From Flavobacterium swingsii (GTDB lineage: Bacteria; Bacteroidota; Bacteroidia; Flavobacteriales; Flavobacteriaceae), in contig NZ_FOJT01000001.1 of assembly GCF_900111965.1 (NCBI RefSeq), positions 1 through 64,000 on the forward strand: a stretch of 64,000 nucleotides of DNA, in the 5' to 3' direction. The translations under genes were made by a program, and so were the position numbers. This document shows positions 44,578 through 53,136 of this stretch, one piece after another; positions within the stretch are counted from its first letter, which is position 1; every line of letters begins with the position of its first letter. The notes beneath the pieces are model-generated. The model was not told the DNA's origin. It saw only the letters and a list, made by a program, of their open reading frames with translations, and searched no databases.

Positions 44578-44961
44578 CTACTTAAGGATTTCTTCAAAAT
44601 TTGGTTTAAAATAATTTGGTCCTTTTAGTACTTTTCCGTCTTCACGATAAATAGGTTTCCCGTCATGACCCAATTTACTCATATTACTACGCTGAATTTC
44701 GTCGAAAACAGCTTCCATTTTACTCTGTAAACCGTGCTCTATAATCGTTCCACAAAGGATATAAAGCATATCGCCAAGTGCATCGGCAATTTCTACAATG
44801 TCATTATTAGCAACTGCTTCGAGATATTCCTCGTTTTCTTCTTTCATCAAATTATAACGAAGTAAGTTTTTGTTTTCGCCTAAATCTCCAGTAGGATTTG
44901 TGTTTATTCCTAGCCCAAAAGCAGAATGAAACTCATGAACGGATTTTATTTGTTTTTGCAT
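44578..44961 (-). CDS. MazG-like nucleoside triphosphate pyrophosphohydrolase
   Basis: 127 residues, all-alpha NTP-PPase fold. Metal-binding acidic pattern EENEEYLEAV followed by EIADALGDMLYI. The C-terminal KPNFEEIL is common in these small proteins. Probably hydrolyses a non-canonical or damaged NTP; substrate unknown. A larger MazG (56228-57001) is also present. Confidence 0.82.
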   Translation of the reverse strand: MQKQIKSVHEFHSAFGLGINTNPTGDLGENKNLLRYNLMKEENEEYLEAVANNDIVEIADALGDMLYILCGTIIEHGLQSKMEAVFDEIQRSNMSKLGHDGKPIYREDGKVLKGPNYFKPNFEEILK

Positions 44962-45036
44962 TTTTTATCTTAATTAATTTAAGCTGCAAATTATTAAAAT
45001 GAAATCACAATTGATTATTTTTACAAAAAAATATTT

Positions 45037-45225
45037 ATGTTTAGTTCTGGACAATTACTTTTTGCAGCCATTTTTGCAATTAGCTTTATAATAATCATGA
45101 TTTTCGCTTACCGAAAAGATTTAAAAATTCACAAACAGTATTACAAAGGCAGTTTGTGGATATTGGTTGGGTTTATATTATTTATTAGTTTTTTATTTAT
45201 AATTAAATCATTAATGAAAGAATAG
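45037..45225 (+). CDS. Small two-helix membrane protein
   Basis: 62 residues with hydrophobic segments at about 5-24 and 39-59 joined by a basic loop (YRKDLKIHKQYYKG). Conserved-looking codon use, but no recognised family. 62 bp before the SRPBCC gene on the same strand. Confidence 0.65.
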   Translation: MFSSGQLLFAAIFAISFIIIMIFAYRKDLKIHKQYYKGSLWILVGFILFISFLFIIKSLMKE

Positions 45226-45288
45226 TTAAAATCTGACATTTTTTGAATATTTTTTTATATTTTTAACAAAAATTTTATTCATTCCTAC

Positions 45289-46317
45289 ATGAAAATTGCA
45301 AAATATATTTTCTTGTTGCTTTTATTAATTTCCATTACAATCTCTGTTTTTGTTGCCACAAAAGACGGGAATTATACGGTCACGAAAAGCAAACAAATAG
45401 ATGTTTCTAAAGAAATAGTTTTTAATTATGTATCAGATTCTAAAAACTGGGAAACTATAAATCCTTGGAAAAGAGAAAATACAAAAGTAAAATCTATTCA
45501 GAAAATTGATGGAGAAACCATTTTGCAAAACATTATTATAAATGAAGTTCCTGCCGAACTGAAGCTTACTTTCAAAGATACTTTATCTAAAAAAACAATA
45601 GTTACTTGGACCACCTGCGGGAAATTGAGTTTTAAAGATAAATTTTTAAGTATTATAAACCGTGGGACTCACAATAATTTTGCTGAAAAATTCGAGAATG
45701 GACTGACAATCTTAAATACTATTCTTACTACCGAAATTAATACTTTTTCTGTAAAAGTTGATGGTTTTGTAAATCGTGACACCGTTTTTTATATACAACG
45801 AGTTATGAGTTGCAAAGTAGAGGAATTGCCTGCAAAAATTAAAAACATTCTTCCCAAACTTAATGAGTTGCTGAAAATTACAAATACGCCTAGCAATGGA
45901 GCACCATTTATTGTTTATCATTCGGTAGATAGTTTGGCAAATAAAATCGTTGTTTCTGTTGCGATTCCGACTAAGCATAAAGTTTTCACATCGGCGGGAA
46001 GTGATATTCACACAGGACAAACCAATCCTTTTCAGGCAGTAAAAGCAACCCTTACGGGAAATTACCTTCACAAAAAAGAGGCTTTAACCCAAATATATGA
46101 CTTTATGTCTAAAAACAAATTAGAGCGAAGTGATCGTAATAAAATTTTCGAAATTATACCTATAAATAACTCAACCGAAAAATCGGCAGCAAAATGGGTT
46201 ACCGAAATTTATATTCCTGTAAGACCCATAAAAATTGCTATAAGAGTGGAACCTGTAAAAAAAGATACTGTAAATACTGTTATTGAAAGTAATATTAAGA
46301 ATTCTTCGAATCCTTAA
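45289..46317 (+). CDS. SRPBCC-domain protein with GyrI-like C-terminus
   Basis: 342 residues. One N-terminal membrane anchor (residues 5-24). The segment SKEIVFNYVSDSKNWETINPW is the opening of a SRPBCC/polyketide cyclase-like ligand-binding domain. The C-terminal half has GyrI/AraC effector-binding features (PFIVYHSVDS, VVSVAIPTKH, EIYIPVRPI). Probably binds a small hydrophobic ligand outside the cytoplasm. No DNA-binding domain, so it is not a direct regulator. Confidence 0.72.
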   Translation: MKIAKYIFLLLLLISITISVFVATKDGNYTVTKSKQIDVSKEIVFNYVSDSKNWETINPWKRENTKVKSIQKIDGETILQNIIINEVPAELKLTFKDTLSKKTIVTWTTCGKLSFKDKFLSIINRGTHNNFAEKFENGLTILNTILTTEINTFSVKVDGFVNRDTVFYIQRVMSCKVEELPAKIKNILPKLNELLKITNTPSNGAPFIVYHSVDSLANKIVVSVAIPTKHKVFTSAGSDIHTGQTNPFQAVKATLTGNYLHKKEALTQIYDFMSKNKLERSDRNKIFEIIPINNSTEKSAAKWVTEIYIPVRPIKIAIRVEPVKKDTVNTVIESNIKNSSNP

Positions 46318-46357
46318 ATTGTAACAATTTTTAAATACCCTAAATAATAGCTCCTAG

Positions 46358-47056
46358 ATGAATAAACTAAAAATTTTAATGTTTTTTTTTATAAGCTTTA
46401 TCCTGTCTTGTACTGACAACGATGATAAAAAAATCATTAATGATACTCCCGCAGAAGTAACTCTTCAACAAAGATTAGATAATGGAGAAACTCCATATCA
46501 AATATATTTAAGTAATAACTCTTTATTAAATTCATTATATGGTCTACATTATCAAGGTGGAATTATTTTTTATTTGAATACATCAAATGGTACAGGATTG
46601 ATTTCCTCTGAAATAAATCAATCCTATCAAGGCTCTGAAGTAATGCATTGGGGCTGTGAAACTTTAGATATCTCAGCTTCAGAAAACTCATCAATTGGCT
46701 TTGGACAAGCAAATACTTCAGCTGTTGTAACTAATTGCTCACAACTTGATACTGCCGCTAGTGTTTGTGATTTTTTAATATTAAATGGTTATTCCGACTG
46801 GTATCTACCAAGTAAAGATGAATTAAATCTAATGTACCAAAATCTAGATCTGAATGGCTTTGGAGATTTTAAAAACAATACTACTGTACATATAGGGAGT
46901 TCAATATATTTTTCTGCATACTACTGGTCGTCAACTCAATCATCAACAGATATAGATAAAGCATGGGTTCAAAGTTTTGAAAATGGCTTACAGCTTGACT
47001 TTGAAGTTGGTTTTAAAAGCTTTTACCATATGGTTAGAGCTGTTAGAAATTTCTAA
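46358..47056 (+). CDS. DUF1566 lipoprotein
   Basis: 232 residues. Lipobox ILSC near residue 18. The DUF1566/Lcl-like domain is seen in GYSDWYLPSKDELNLMYQN, YYWSSTQSSTDIDKAWVQSF and VRAVRNF. Such domains occur in secreted and adhesive proteins. Function unknown in this organism. Confidence 0.83.
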   Translation: MNKLKILMFFFISFILSCTDNDDKKIINDTPAEVTLQQRLDNGETPYQIYLSNNSLLNSLYGLHYQGGIIFYLNTSNGTGLISSEINQSYQGSEVMHWGCETLDISASENSSIGFGQANTSAVVTNCSQLDTAASVCDFLILNGYSDWYLPSKDELNLMYQNLDLNGFGDFKNNTTVHIGSSIYFSAYYWSSTQSSTDIDKAWVQSFENGLQLDFEVGFKSFYHMVRAVRNF

Positions 47057-47187
47057 TAAAAACTGCAAATCTGCTAAGAGTATAATTTTTTAGAACTGTT
47101 TTGTGAATGTCTCTGACTTCACAACCACAAAAAAATAGACACTGTGATATCGAAGACAATCACAGAGCCGTTTAAAATTGTATTTTT

Positions 47188-47898
47188 TTACTTCAACAAA
47201 TATCTAATTACAGTTTCTGCAGCATGTAGCCCGAAAAGTCCTGGCATATAACTATTTGTACCGTAAAATGATTTTTTGTAATTAGAACCATCAGTCATTT
47301 TTAGGCTGGTTTCATCTTGTATTTCTGACGAAGAAACTACTTTAAGTTTATCGATTTTTACCGCTTTTAATCTTTTTCTGATAGTTTTTGCCAACATACA
47401 ATTTGTAGCTTGGGTAATGCAAGAAACTTTTACTTTTGCAGCTTCCATTTTTCCACCAGCGCCCATTGATGAAATTATTTTTACACGTTTGCGCTTGGCT
47501 GCAATAATCAAATTTAGTTTTGGCGTAACACTATCTATACAGTCTAGAACATAATCGAACTCATCAGTAACAATTTCGAAAGCTCTTTCTGGAGAAAGAA
47601 ATTCCTGAACTCTGGTTAGTTTTAATTCAGGATTTATATCCATCAATCTATCACCAACAATAGTTATTTTTGGTTGCCCAACTGTAGAATGTAAAGCTGG
47701 CAACTGACGGTTTATATTGGTAATATCGACGACATCACCATCTACAATGGTCATTTTTCCTACGCCAGCACGAACTAAAAATTCGGCTGCAAATGAACCT
47801 ACACCACCTAATCCTACAACTAAAACATTTGCATTTTGTAATTTATTTAAACCTTCTTTTTTAAATAAAAGTTCTGCTCTTTCTGTCCATTCTGCCAT
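47188..47898 (-). CDS. tcdA: tRNA threonylcarbamoyladenosine dehydratase TcdA
   Basis: 236 residues. Converts t6A37 of tRNA to its cyclic form using ATP. E1/ThiF fold: GLGGVGSFAAEFLVRAGVG, DGDVVDITNINRQLPAL, the cysteine-bearing CITQATNCMLAK and GLFGLHAAETVIR. Third gene of a leftward group after DUF1684 and tatD, 7 bp from tatD. Confidence 0.93.
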   Translation of the reverse strand: MAEWTERAELLFKKEGLNKLQNANVLVVGLGGVGSFAAEFLVRAGVGKMTIVDGDVVDITNINRQLPALHSTVGQPKITIVGDRLMDINPELKLTRVQEFLSPERAFEIVTDEFDYVLDCIDSVTPKLNLIIAAKRKRVKIISSMGAGGKMEAAKVKVSCITQATNCMLAKTIRKRLKAVKIDKLKVVSSSEIQDETSLKMTDGSNYKKSFYGTNSYMPGLFGLHAAETVIRYLLK

Positions 47899-47905
47899 AA
47901 TATAT

Positions 47906-48559
47906 TTATTTTTTTATTTGAAAAACCGTTTCAAAATTATTTGTAACTAGTTCCTGTAATTCCGAAACTTTAATGTTTTTGTATTTTGCTGCTAATTCGT
48001 ACACTTCTTCCAGAGTTTCCTCGATTGTATCTGTTTCTAAGAAAAATTTATCGTTAGGAACTGATTTAAAAATGGCTTCTAATTCTGGATTTAGCAATAA
48101 ATATTTCCCAAACGAAAGATAAAATCCGTTGTCTAAAAGTGATTTTGATATTGGCAAATTTTTAGAAAATCCGTGAATAATCATTGGAACATCAACTTTC
48201 AATCGTTTTTTTATTTCAATAATTTCCTGATAAGCCGAAACGCAATGCAAAATTACAGGTTTTTTATATTTTATGGCTAATCTTAATTGCTTTTCGAAGA
48301 CTTGCGTCTGAATTTCCATCGAAATTTCAATTCTTTTATCTAATCCACATTCCCCAAGAGCCAAACAATTTTGCAGTTGTAATTTTTCTTCAATAATTTG
48401 CAAATCGGCTTCTACCCTACTTTCATTAATATACCAAGGATGAATTCCTATAGAATAAAACGGAATTTTATCATCAAATTCTTGTGGATATTGATTGACA
48501 ATTTCCAACACGTTTGCGTCATTAGTAAATTTGTGTGTATGTAAATTGATGAATTGCAT
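47906..48559 (-). CDS. TatD family metal-dependent hydrolase
   Basis: 217 residues, amidohydrolase fold. Metal ligands in NLHTHKF, ALGECGLDKR, PVILHCVSAYQE, IIHGFSK and FLETDTI. TatD-type proteins are 3'-5' exonucleases or deoxynucleases. The start overlaps the DUF1684 stop by one base (TAATG). It is shorter than E. coli TatD but retains all ligands. Confidence 0.87.
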   Translation of the reverse strand: MQFINLHTHKFTNDANVLEIVNQYPQEFDDKIPFYSIGIHPWYINESRVEADLQIIEEKLQLQNCLALGECGLDKRIEISMEIQTQVFEKQLRLAIKYKKPVILHCVSAYQEIIEIKKRLKVDVPMIIHGFSKNLPISKSLLDNGFYLSFGKYLLLNPELEAIFKSVPNDKFFLETDTIEETLEEVYELAAKYKNIKVSELQELVTNNFETVFQIKK

Positions 48560-49158
48560 TAGTCGTGAAACTTTTTTACACCTGCCAAAATCTCAATTTT
48601 CAAATCATTTTCTAGAGGAACAATTGGACAAGAATATTTGTGATTGTAGGCACAATACGGATTGTACGCTTTGTTAAAATCGATAATTACAGTTTCCGAT
48701 TTTGGAAAGCGCATATCGATATATCTTCCGCCAAGATAACTTTCCTTGCCACAAGTTAAATCTGAAAATGGTAAGAATAAATAATCTTCGTATCCTTCTT
48801 TTTTAGATAAATCGATGTTTTGATAAACATTTAATTTAAAGTTTTTACCATCAATAATAAATGATAATTCTCCGTATTTTATATATTTAGGAAGCCTTGT
48901 TGTCGATGTTTTCATTTCGAAAACTTTCTCGTTTTGAGTTCTTACGAACTTTGCTTCGATAGTAAATTTTTCATTTATCGGATAAAAATCTAATGTTTTA
49001 AAAACCTTGAAATCTTCTTCCGTAAGTGGACTTTCAGTTTTATTAGCATATTCTTTATTCAAATTATTTTGAAAATCTTGAGAAGTTTCTGCTTTTTTCT
49101 CTTGAGCAGAAGAAATTGCAAAAAACAGAATAGTAATAATTGAGAAATATTTTTTCAT
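48559..49158 (-). CDS. DUF1684 secreted protein
   Basis: 199 residues from ATG 49158 (MKKYFSIITILFFAISSAQ), a signal peptide; upstream in-frame ATG 49212 would run through the promoter. The segment GGRYIDMRFPKSETVIIDFN, then NPYCAYNHKYSCPIVPLEN, is the hallmark of DUF1684. Function unknown. First gene of the tatD-tcdA group. Confidence 0.85.
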   Translation of the reverse strand: MKKYFSIITILFFAISSAQEKKAETSQDFQNNLNKEYANKTESPLTEEDFKVFKTLDFYPINEKFTIEAKFVRTQNEKVFEMKTSTTRLPKYIKYGELSFIIDGKNFKLNVYQNIDLSKKEGYEDYLFLPFSDLTCGKESYLGGRYIDMRFPKSETVIIDFNKAYNPYCAYNHKYSCPIVPLENDLKIEILAGVKKFHD

Positions 49159-49173
49159 TGGAAGAATTTTATG

Positions 49174-49205
49174 CAAAAATAGTTTAAAAGTTGCAAAGCT
49201 ACAAA
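49174..49205 (-). promoter_or_regulatory. Promoter of the DUF1684-tatD-tcdA group
   Basis: Minus-strand TTTG (49205-49202), 20 bases, TATTTTTG (49181-49174). It ends 16 bases before the ATG. Divergent from the next promoter. Confidence 0.75.
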
Positions 49206-49217
49206 GTTGCAATTTTG

Positions 49218-49225
49218 TAACTTTG
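49218..49225 (+). promoter_or_regulatory. -7 box of the MFS transporter gene
   Basis: TAACTTTG matches TAnnTTTG and ends 20 bases before the ATG. The divergent -33 box at 49202-49205 lies only 12 bases away, so the two promoters face outward from one short region. Confidence 0.6.
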
Positions 49226-49244
49226 AAAATTATACTTCCAATTT

Positions 49245-50489
49245 ATGTTTCAAAAAATTTTTAGCCGCTACATTGATAATTTCAGAGGATTTTCGAGAGA
49301 GATTTGGATACTCACGTTAATTACTTTTATTAATAGAGCTGGAACAATGGTTTTACCATTTTTGTCTAAATATTTACACGAAGATTTGCATTTTTCGTTA
49401 TCAAAAGTTGGAACAATTATGGTCTTTTTCGGAGCAGGTTCGATGCTTGGTTCTTGGCTTGGTGGAAAATTATCCGATAAAATGGGTTTTTATCGAATAA
49501 TGCTTTTTAGTCTTTTTACAAGCGGAATATTACTCATTTGTTTACAATATATTAAAAGTTTTGAAGGATTGTGTGTGGGAATGTTTCTAATTATGGTGGT
49601 TTCTGATATGTTTAGGCCAGCAATGTTTGTTTCTATTGCAGCTTATTCTAAACCAGAAAACAGAACAAAGTCACTAACTTTAGTACGACTTGCTATCAAT
49701 CTTGGTTTTGCTGCTGGACCAGCAATTGGCGGATTAATTATTGTTAGTTTGGGCTATCAAAGTTTATTTTGGATAGACGGATTAACCTGTATTTTAGCCA
49801 TATTAATATTTTGGCTTATGGTAAAAGAAAAGAAAAAATCTACTTATTTAGACAAAGAACATCCGGGAGAAGTGCTAACCCAATCGGTTTTTAGAGATAA
49901 AATATTTTGGATATTTCTAACTTCTACACTAATCGTAGGAGTTATGTTTTTTCAACTTTTCAATACCATTCAAATTTATCATAAACATCAGTTTGGTCTT
50001 ACTGAATTTCAAACAGGATTATTACTTACTTTCAACGGAGTTTTAGTGTTTTTTATTGAAATGCCTTTGGTAAATTACATTGAAAGAAAGAAAATTGATA
50101 AAATAAAAGTAATCACATTTGGTTGTTTTCTAATGGCAATTAGCTTGTTTTTACTACTCATAAACACATGGGCAGGAATTTTATTAATTATGATGTTATT
50201 TATGACATTTGCCGAGATGTTTTCGTTTCCTTTTTCGAACGGATTTGCAATGAGTCGAGCGCCCAAACACCAACAAGGAAGATATATGGCGATTTTTACG
50301 ATGACCTATAGTTTCGCTCAAATATTAAGTCCAAAAATCGGGTTTTCAATAGTTGAAAAATATAGCTATCAGGCCAACTGGTTTTTCATGGGAACCTTAG
50401 GATTAATTGGCACACTTTTAGGAATTTGGGTTTATAAATTGGTTCAAAGTGAAAGTAAATCACATGTGATAAACTTAAAAAATAGTTAA
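49245..50489 (+). CDS. MFS transporter (drug efflux-like)
   Basis: 414 residues, about 12 membrane segments. The motif-A-like loop GSWLGGKLSDKMGFYRIML and the N-terminal NRAGTMVLPFLSKYL resemble MdtH-type MFS efflux proteins. Substrate unknown. Its stop codon lies inside the first BlaI-type operator (50482-50497), so its end and the start of the next regulatory region overlap. Confidence 0.83.
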   Translation: MFQKIFSRYIDNFRGFSREIWILTLITFINRAGTMVLPFLSKYLHEDLHFSLSKVGTIMVFFGAGSMLGSWLGGKLSDKMGFYRIMLFSLFTSGILLICLQYIKSFEGLCVGMFLIMVVSDMFRPAMFVSIAAYSKPENRTKSLTLVRLAINLGFAAGPAIGGLIIVSLGYQSLFWIDGLTCILAILIFWLMVKEKKKSTYLDKEHPGEVLTQSVFRDKIFWIFLTSTLIVGVMFFQLFNTIQIYHKHQFGLTEFQTGLLLTFNGVLVFFIEMPLVNYIERKKIDKIKVITFGCFLMAISLFLLLINTWAGILLIMMLFMTFAEMFSFPFSNGFAMSRAPKHQQGRYMAIFTMTYSFAQILSPKIGFSIVEKYSYQANWFFMGTLGLIGTLLGIWVYKLVQSESKSHVINLKNS

Positions 50490-50537
50490 ATAACTATAAA
50501 AATAGTTGTGTAACTAAAAAAACAGTTGTAAGTTTGG
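50482..50537. promoter_or_regulatory. Phased BlaI-type operator array
   Basis: ATAGTTAAATAACTAT (50482-50497) is a dyad with 7-bp arms. A second dyad ATAGTTGTGTAACTAA (50502-50517) and a third half-site ACAGTTGT (50522-50529) follow, with centres exactly 20 bp apart (50489.5, 50509.5, 50529.5). The second covers the -33 region and the third abuts the -7 box of blaI. This fits repression by a BlaI/MecI-type dimer. Confidence 0.7.
50505..50536 (+). promoter_or_regulatory. blaI promoter
   Basis: GTTG (50505-50508), 20 bases, TAAGTTTG (50529-50536). It ends 19 bases before the blaI ATG and is interleaved with the operators. Confidence 0.65.
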
Positions 50538-50554
50538 TGTGTAAAATATCGAAC

Positions 50555-50914
50555 ATGCAAAAACTAACTAATAAAGAAGAAGAAGTAATGCACATTTTAT
50601 GGAAGCTAAAAAAAGCTTTTGTAAAAGAAGTATTAGCAGAAATTACTGAAGAAAAGCCTCATTATAACACACTTTCAACCATTATAAGAAACTTAGAAGA
50701 AAAAGGATTTGTGTCTTATAATGCTTACGGAAACACACATCAATATTTTCCTGTTATAAGTATTGAAGACTACAGAAAACGTTTTATGAATACTGCAATA
50801 GACAACTATTTTGACAGTTCATACAAGAATATGGTTTCATTTTTTGCTGAAGAAAACAAAATATCTGCCGACGAATTACGTGAAATATTAGCTATTATCG
50901 AACAAAAAAAGTAA
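50555..50914 (+). CDS. BlaI/MecI/CopY family transcriptional repressor
   Basis: 119 residues from ATG 50555 (MQKLTNKEEEVMHILWKLKK); the frame extends seven codons upstream across the promoter. Winged helix seen in KEVLAEITEEKPHYNTLSTI and EEKGFVSYNAYGNTHQYFPV. In this family the sensor peptidase next door cleaves or inactivates the repressor. It lies 4 bp before the M56 peptidase gene. It should bind the phased operators just upstream (autoregulation). Confidence 0.93.
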   Translation: MQKLTNKEEEVMHILWKLKKAFVKEVLAEITEEKPHYNTLSTIIRNLEEKGFVSYNAYGNTHQYFPVISIEDYRKRFMNTAIDNYFDSSYKNMVSFFAEENKISADELREILAIIEQKK

Positions 50915-50918
50915 TATT

Positions 50919-52499
50919 ATGGAGGCCATTTTTATTTACTTATTAAAAGCAAACTTACTAATTGACATTTTTTATTTGGCCTATTATTTTTTGGTTCAAA
51001 AAGAAACATTTTTCAATAGTAACCGTTGGTTTTTGTTATCGGGCTTATTCACATCAGTATTAATTCCGTTATTTTTTATAAAAAAAATAGTAATTATTGA
51101 AGCTCCAAAATTAATTGCAACAAATTTACCATCAATAAAAAACACCAACATTAATACTGTAATTGATAAGTCAATAGATTGGTACAACATATTACTAGTT
51201 ATTTACATTTTGATTTCAATCATTTTGATATTAAAAATAACTTCCGAATTAGTTTCATTTTTCAGCTTAATAAAAAACAAAAAAATAACTGTAAACAAAC
51301 CATTTGCAATGGTTGATATCGATGAAAATATAAATCCATTTTCGTTCTTTAAGTACATTGTTTTCAATTCAACAAAATACTCCAATTCAGAATTAGAAAA
51401 TATATTAAATCACGAAAAAGTACATAGTAAAGAGAAACATTCGTTAGATGTTTTAATCGCAAAAGTATTTTGTACTCTTTTTTGGTTCAATCCATTTGTT
51501 TGGTTGTACAAAAAAGCCATAATTCAAAACCTAGAATATATTGCTGACCAAAAAGCAATAAAAAATATTGAAGATAAAAAAGCGTATCAAATGACGCTTT
51601 TAAAAGTAGTTACTGATCACAACTGCTTGTCGATTACCAACTCATTTTATCAATCATTAATCAAAAAACGAATTGTTATGTTAAACAAAAATCAATCAAA
51701 ACAGAAAAACGTTTGGAAATACGCTCTCGTAATTCCAGCATTAATTGCCTTTGTAATTTTCTTTCAGGTAAAAGTTATTGCACAAGAAAAAATAACACAT
51801 CATAAAGATAGATCTTCAGGCACAAAACAAGTCTCAGAAATGACTTGGACGAAAGATACTCCAGATGATGAAATTAAAACCGATGTTCAGTCAATGAAAA
51901 AAATCGGTGTTGAAGTTAATTATTCTGATCTTAAAAGAAATTCTCAAGGTGAAATTACAGCCATTAAAATTGCATTCAAAGATAAAAGTGGTAAAACAGG
52001 TAGTTTACTATATTCTGGTGACACACCAATTAAACCAATTGTCTTACGTAAAGAAATAGACGCAAATGACAATACTAAAGTTAGTTTAGGTGAATTAGCC
52101 GAACTGGACAATTTAAATCAAGAATTGTCAATTCCTGAACCGCCTACTCCACCAACACCACCAACTCCGCCAATAACAAAAATGGTAAATATGCCTAAAC
52201 CACCTACTCCGCCTACTTTTCCTACACCACCAAATGTAAAGGCTCCAAATGATCCTAATGATAAAAAAGCATGGCGAAAATTTGAAGAAAAAATGGAAAA
52301 GTTTGAACAAGCTTGGAATACTGAAGAGATAAAAGAATATGAAAATAATATGAAAGCTTACGAAAAAGAAATGGAAGCCTACGAGCCAGATATGACTGCT
52401 TTTGAAAAAGAAATGGAAAAATTTGAATCTAAAATGGAAAAATTCGAAGAAGAAATGGAAGCTTATCAAGAGAGAATTCATAAATCTCATAAAGATTAA
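50919..52499 (+). CDS. M56 family (BlaR1-like) membrane metallopeptidase with unusual tail
   Basis: 526 residues. Membrane segments at about 5-26, 36-59, 88-112 and 266-285; zinc motif HEKVH at 165-169 with acidic residues in ENLEYIAD (203-210), facing the cytoplasm as in BlaR1/MecR1. No penicillin-binding sensor domain. The extracytoplasmic tail instead has a beta-type domain (KKIGVEVNYSDLKRNSQGE), a proline-rich stretch of PPTPP repeats (about 405-440) and a highly charged heptad region of MEKFE/MEAYE units (450-520). It should relay an envelope signal to the repressor. Confidence 0.9.
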   Translation: MEAIFIYLLKANLLIDIFYLAYYFLVQKETFFNSNRWFLLSGLFTSVLIPLFFIKKIVIIEAPKLIATNLPSIKNTNINTVIDKSIDWYNILLVIYILISIILILKITSELVSFFSLIKNKKITVNKPFAMVDIDENINPFSFFKYIVFNSTKYSNSELENILNHEKVHSKEKHSLDVLIAKVFCTLFWFNPFVWLYKKAIIQNLEYIADQKAIKNIEDKKAYQMTLLKVVTDHNCLSITNSFYQSLIKKRIVMLNKNQSKQKNVWKYALVIPALIAFVIFFQVKVIAQEKITHHKDRSSGTKQVSEMTWTKDTPDDEIKTDVQSMKKIGVEVNYSDLKRNSQGEITAIKIAFKDKSGKTGSLLYSGDTPIKPIVLRKEIDANDNTKVSLGELAELDNLNQELSIPEPPTPPTPPTPPITKMVNMPKPPTPPTFPTPPNVKAPNDPNDKKAWRKFEEKMEKFEQAWNTEEIKEYENNMKAYEKEMEAYEPDMTAFEKEMEKFESKMEKFEEEMEAYQERIHKSHKD

Positions 52500-52579
52500 A
52501 TTTCTCAAAAAAGAGATAATTAAGAATTGAATGAAGTAATGAGTATTAAAATAATTTTTATTTTAATACTCATTAATAT

Positions 52580-52610
52580 TTTAAACAAATCTGTAAATAA
52601 ACTATTTTTG
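52580..52610 (+). promoter_or_regulatory. Promoter of ruvX
   Basis: TTTA (52580-52583), 19 bases, TATTTTTG (52603-52610). The ATG starts only 9 bases after the -7 box, so the mRNA would be almost leaderless. Confidence 0.6.
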
Positions 52611-52618
52611 TAAAAAAA

Positions 52619-53035
52619 ATGCCAAGAATTCTCGCCATCGATTACGGACAAAAACGCACAGGAATCGCCATTACCGACGAAATGCAAATCATCGCGTCAG
52701 GACTTACTACAATTGCTTCAGAAACATCGATAGCATTTCTAAAAGACTATTTTGCTAAAGAAAAAGTAGAAAAAGTACTCATAGGTGAACCTAAACAAAT
52801 GAACGGCGAACCATCACAAAGCACCGAAATTATTGAAGGTTTTGTTACCAAATTCAAAAAGAATTTTCCTGATATGGCAATAGAAAGAGTCGATGAACGT
52901 TTTACATCAAAAATGGCATTTCAAACCATGATAGATAGCGGACTCAAAAAGAAACAACGTCAAAACAAAGCATTAGTCGACGAGATTTCAGCAACCATAA
53001 TGCTTCAGGATTATTTAACTCGTAAAATGTTTTAG
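52619..53035 (+). CDS. ruvX: Putative Holliday junction resolvase / pre-16S rRNA nuclease (YqgF)
   Basis: 138 residues, RNase H-like fold. The opening MPRILAIDYGQKRTGIAITD carries the first catalytic aspartate; IGEPKQMNGEPSQST and VDERFTSKMA follow, and DEISATIMLQDYL closes the active site. YqgF is thought to trim the 5' end of 16S rRNA in E. coli; the Holliday function is less certain. Confidence 0.93.
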   Translation: MPRILAIDYGQKRTGIAITDEMQIIASGLTTIASETSIAFLKDYFAKEKVEKVLIGEPKQMNGEPSQSTEIIEGFVTKFKKNFPDMAIERVDERFTSKMAFQTMIDSGLKKKQRQNKALVDEISATIMLQDYLTRKMF

Positions 53036-53136
53036 AAAAATCAATGGCAATAGCAAAAGTCAATGTCAAAAATCAATTTCAATAAAAAAGTACATTCGAG
53101 TAATTCGTAATTCATAATTCGTAATTTATATTTTTA

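Noticed and set aside
50555-52499. Beta-lactam resistance regulon
   Set aside because: The repressor and M56 peptidase resemble BlaI/BlaR1, but there is no penicillin-binding sensor domain and no beta-lactamase nearby.
52128-52508. 126-codon minus-strand frame opposite the M56 tail
   Set aside because: Phe/Trp-rich mirror of the proline and MEKFE repeats; an artefact of the repeated codons.
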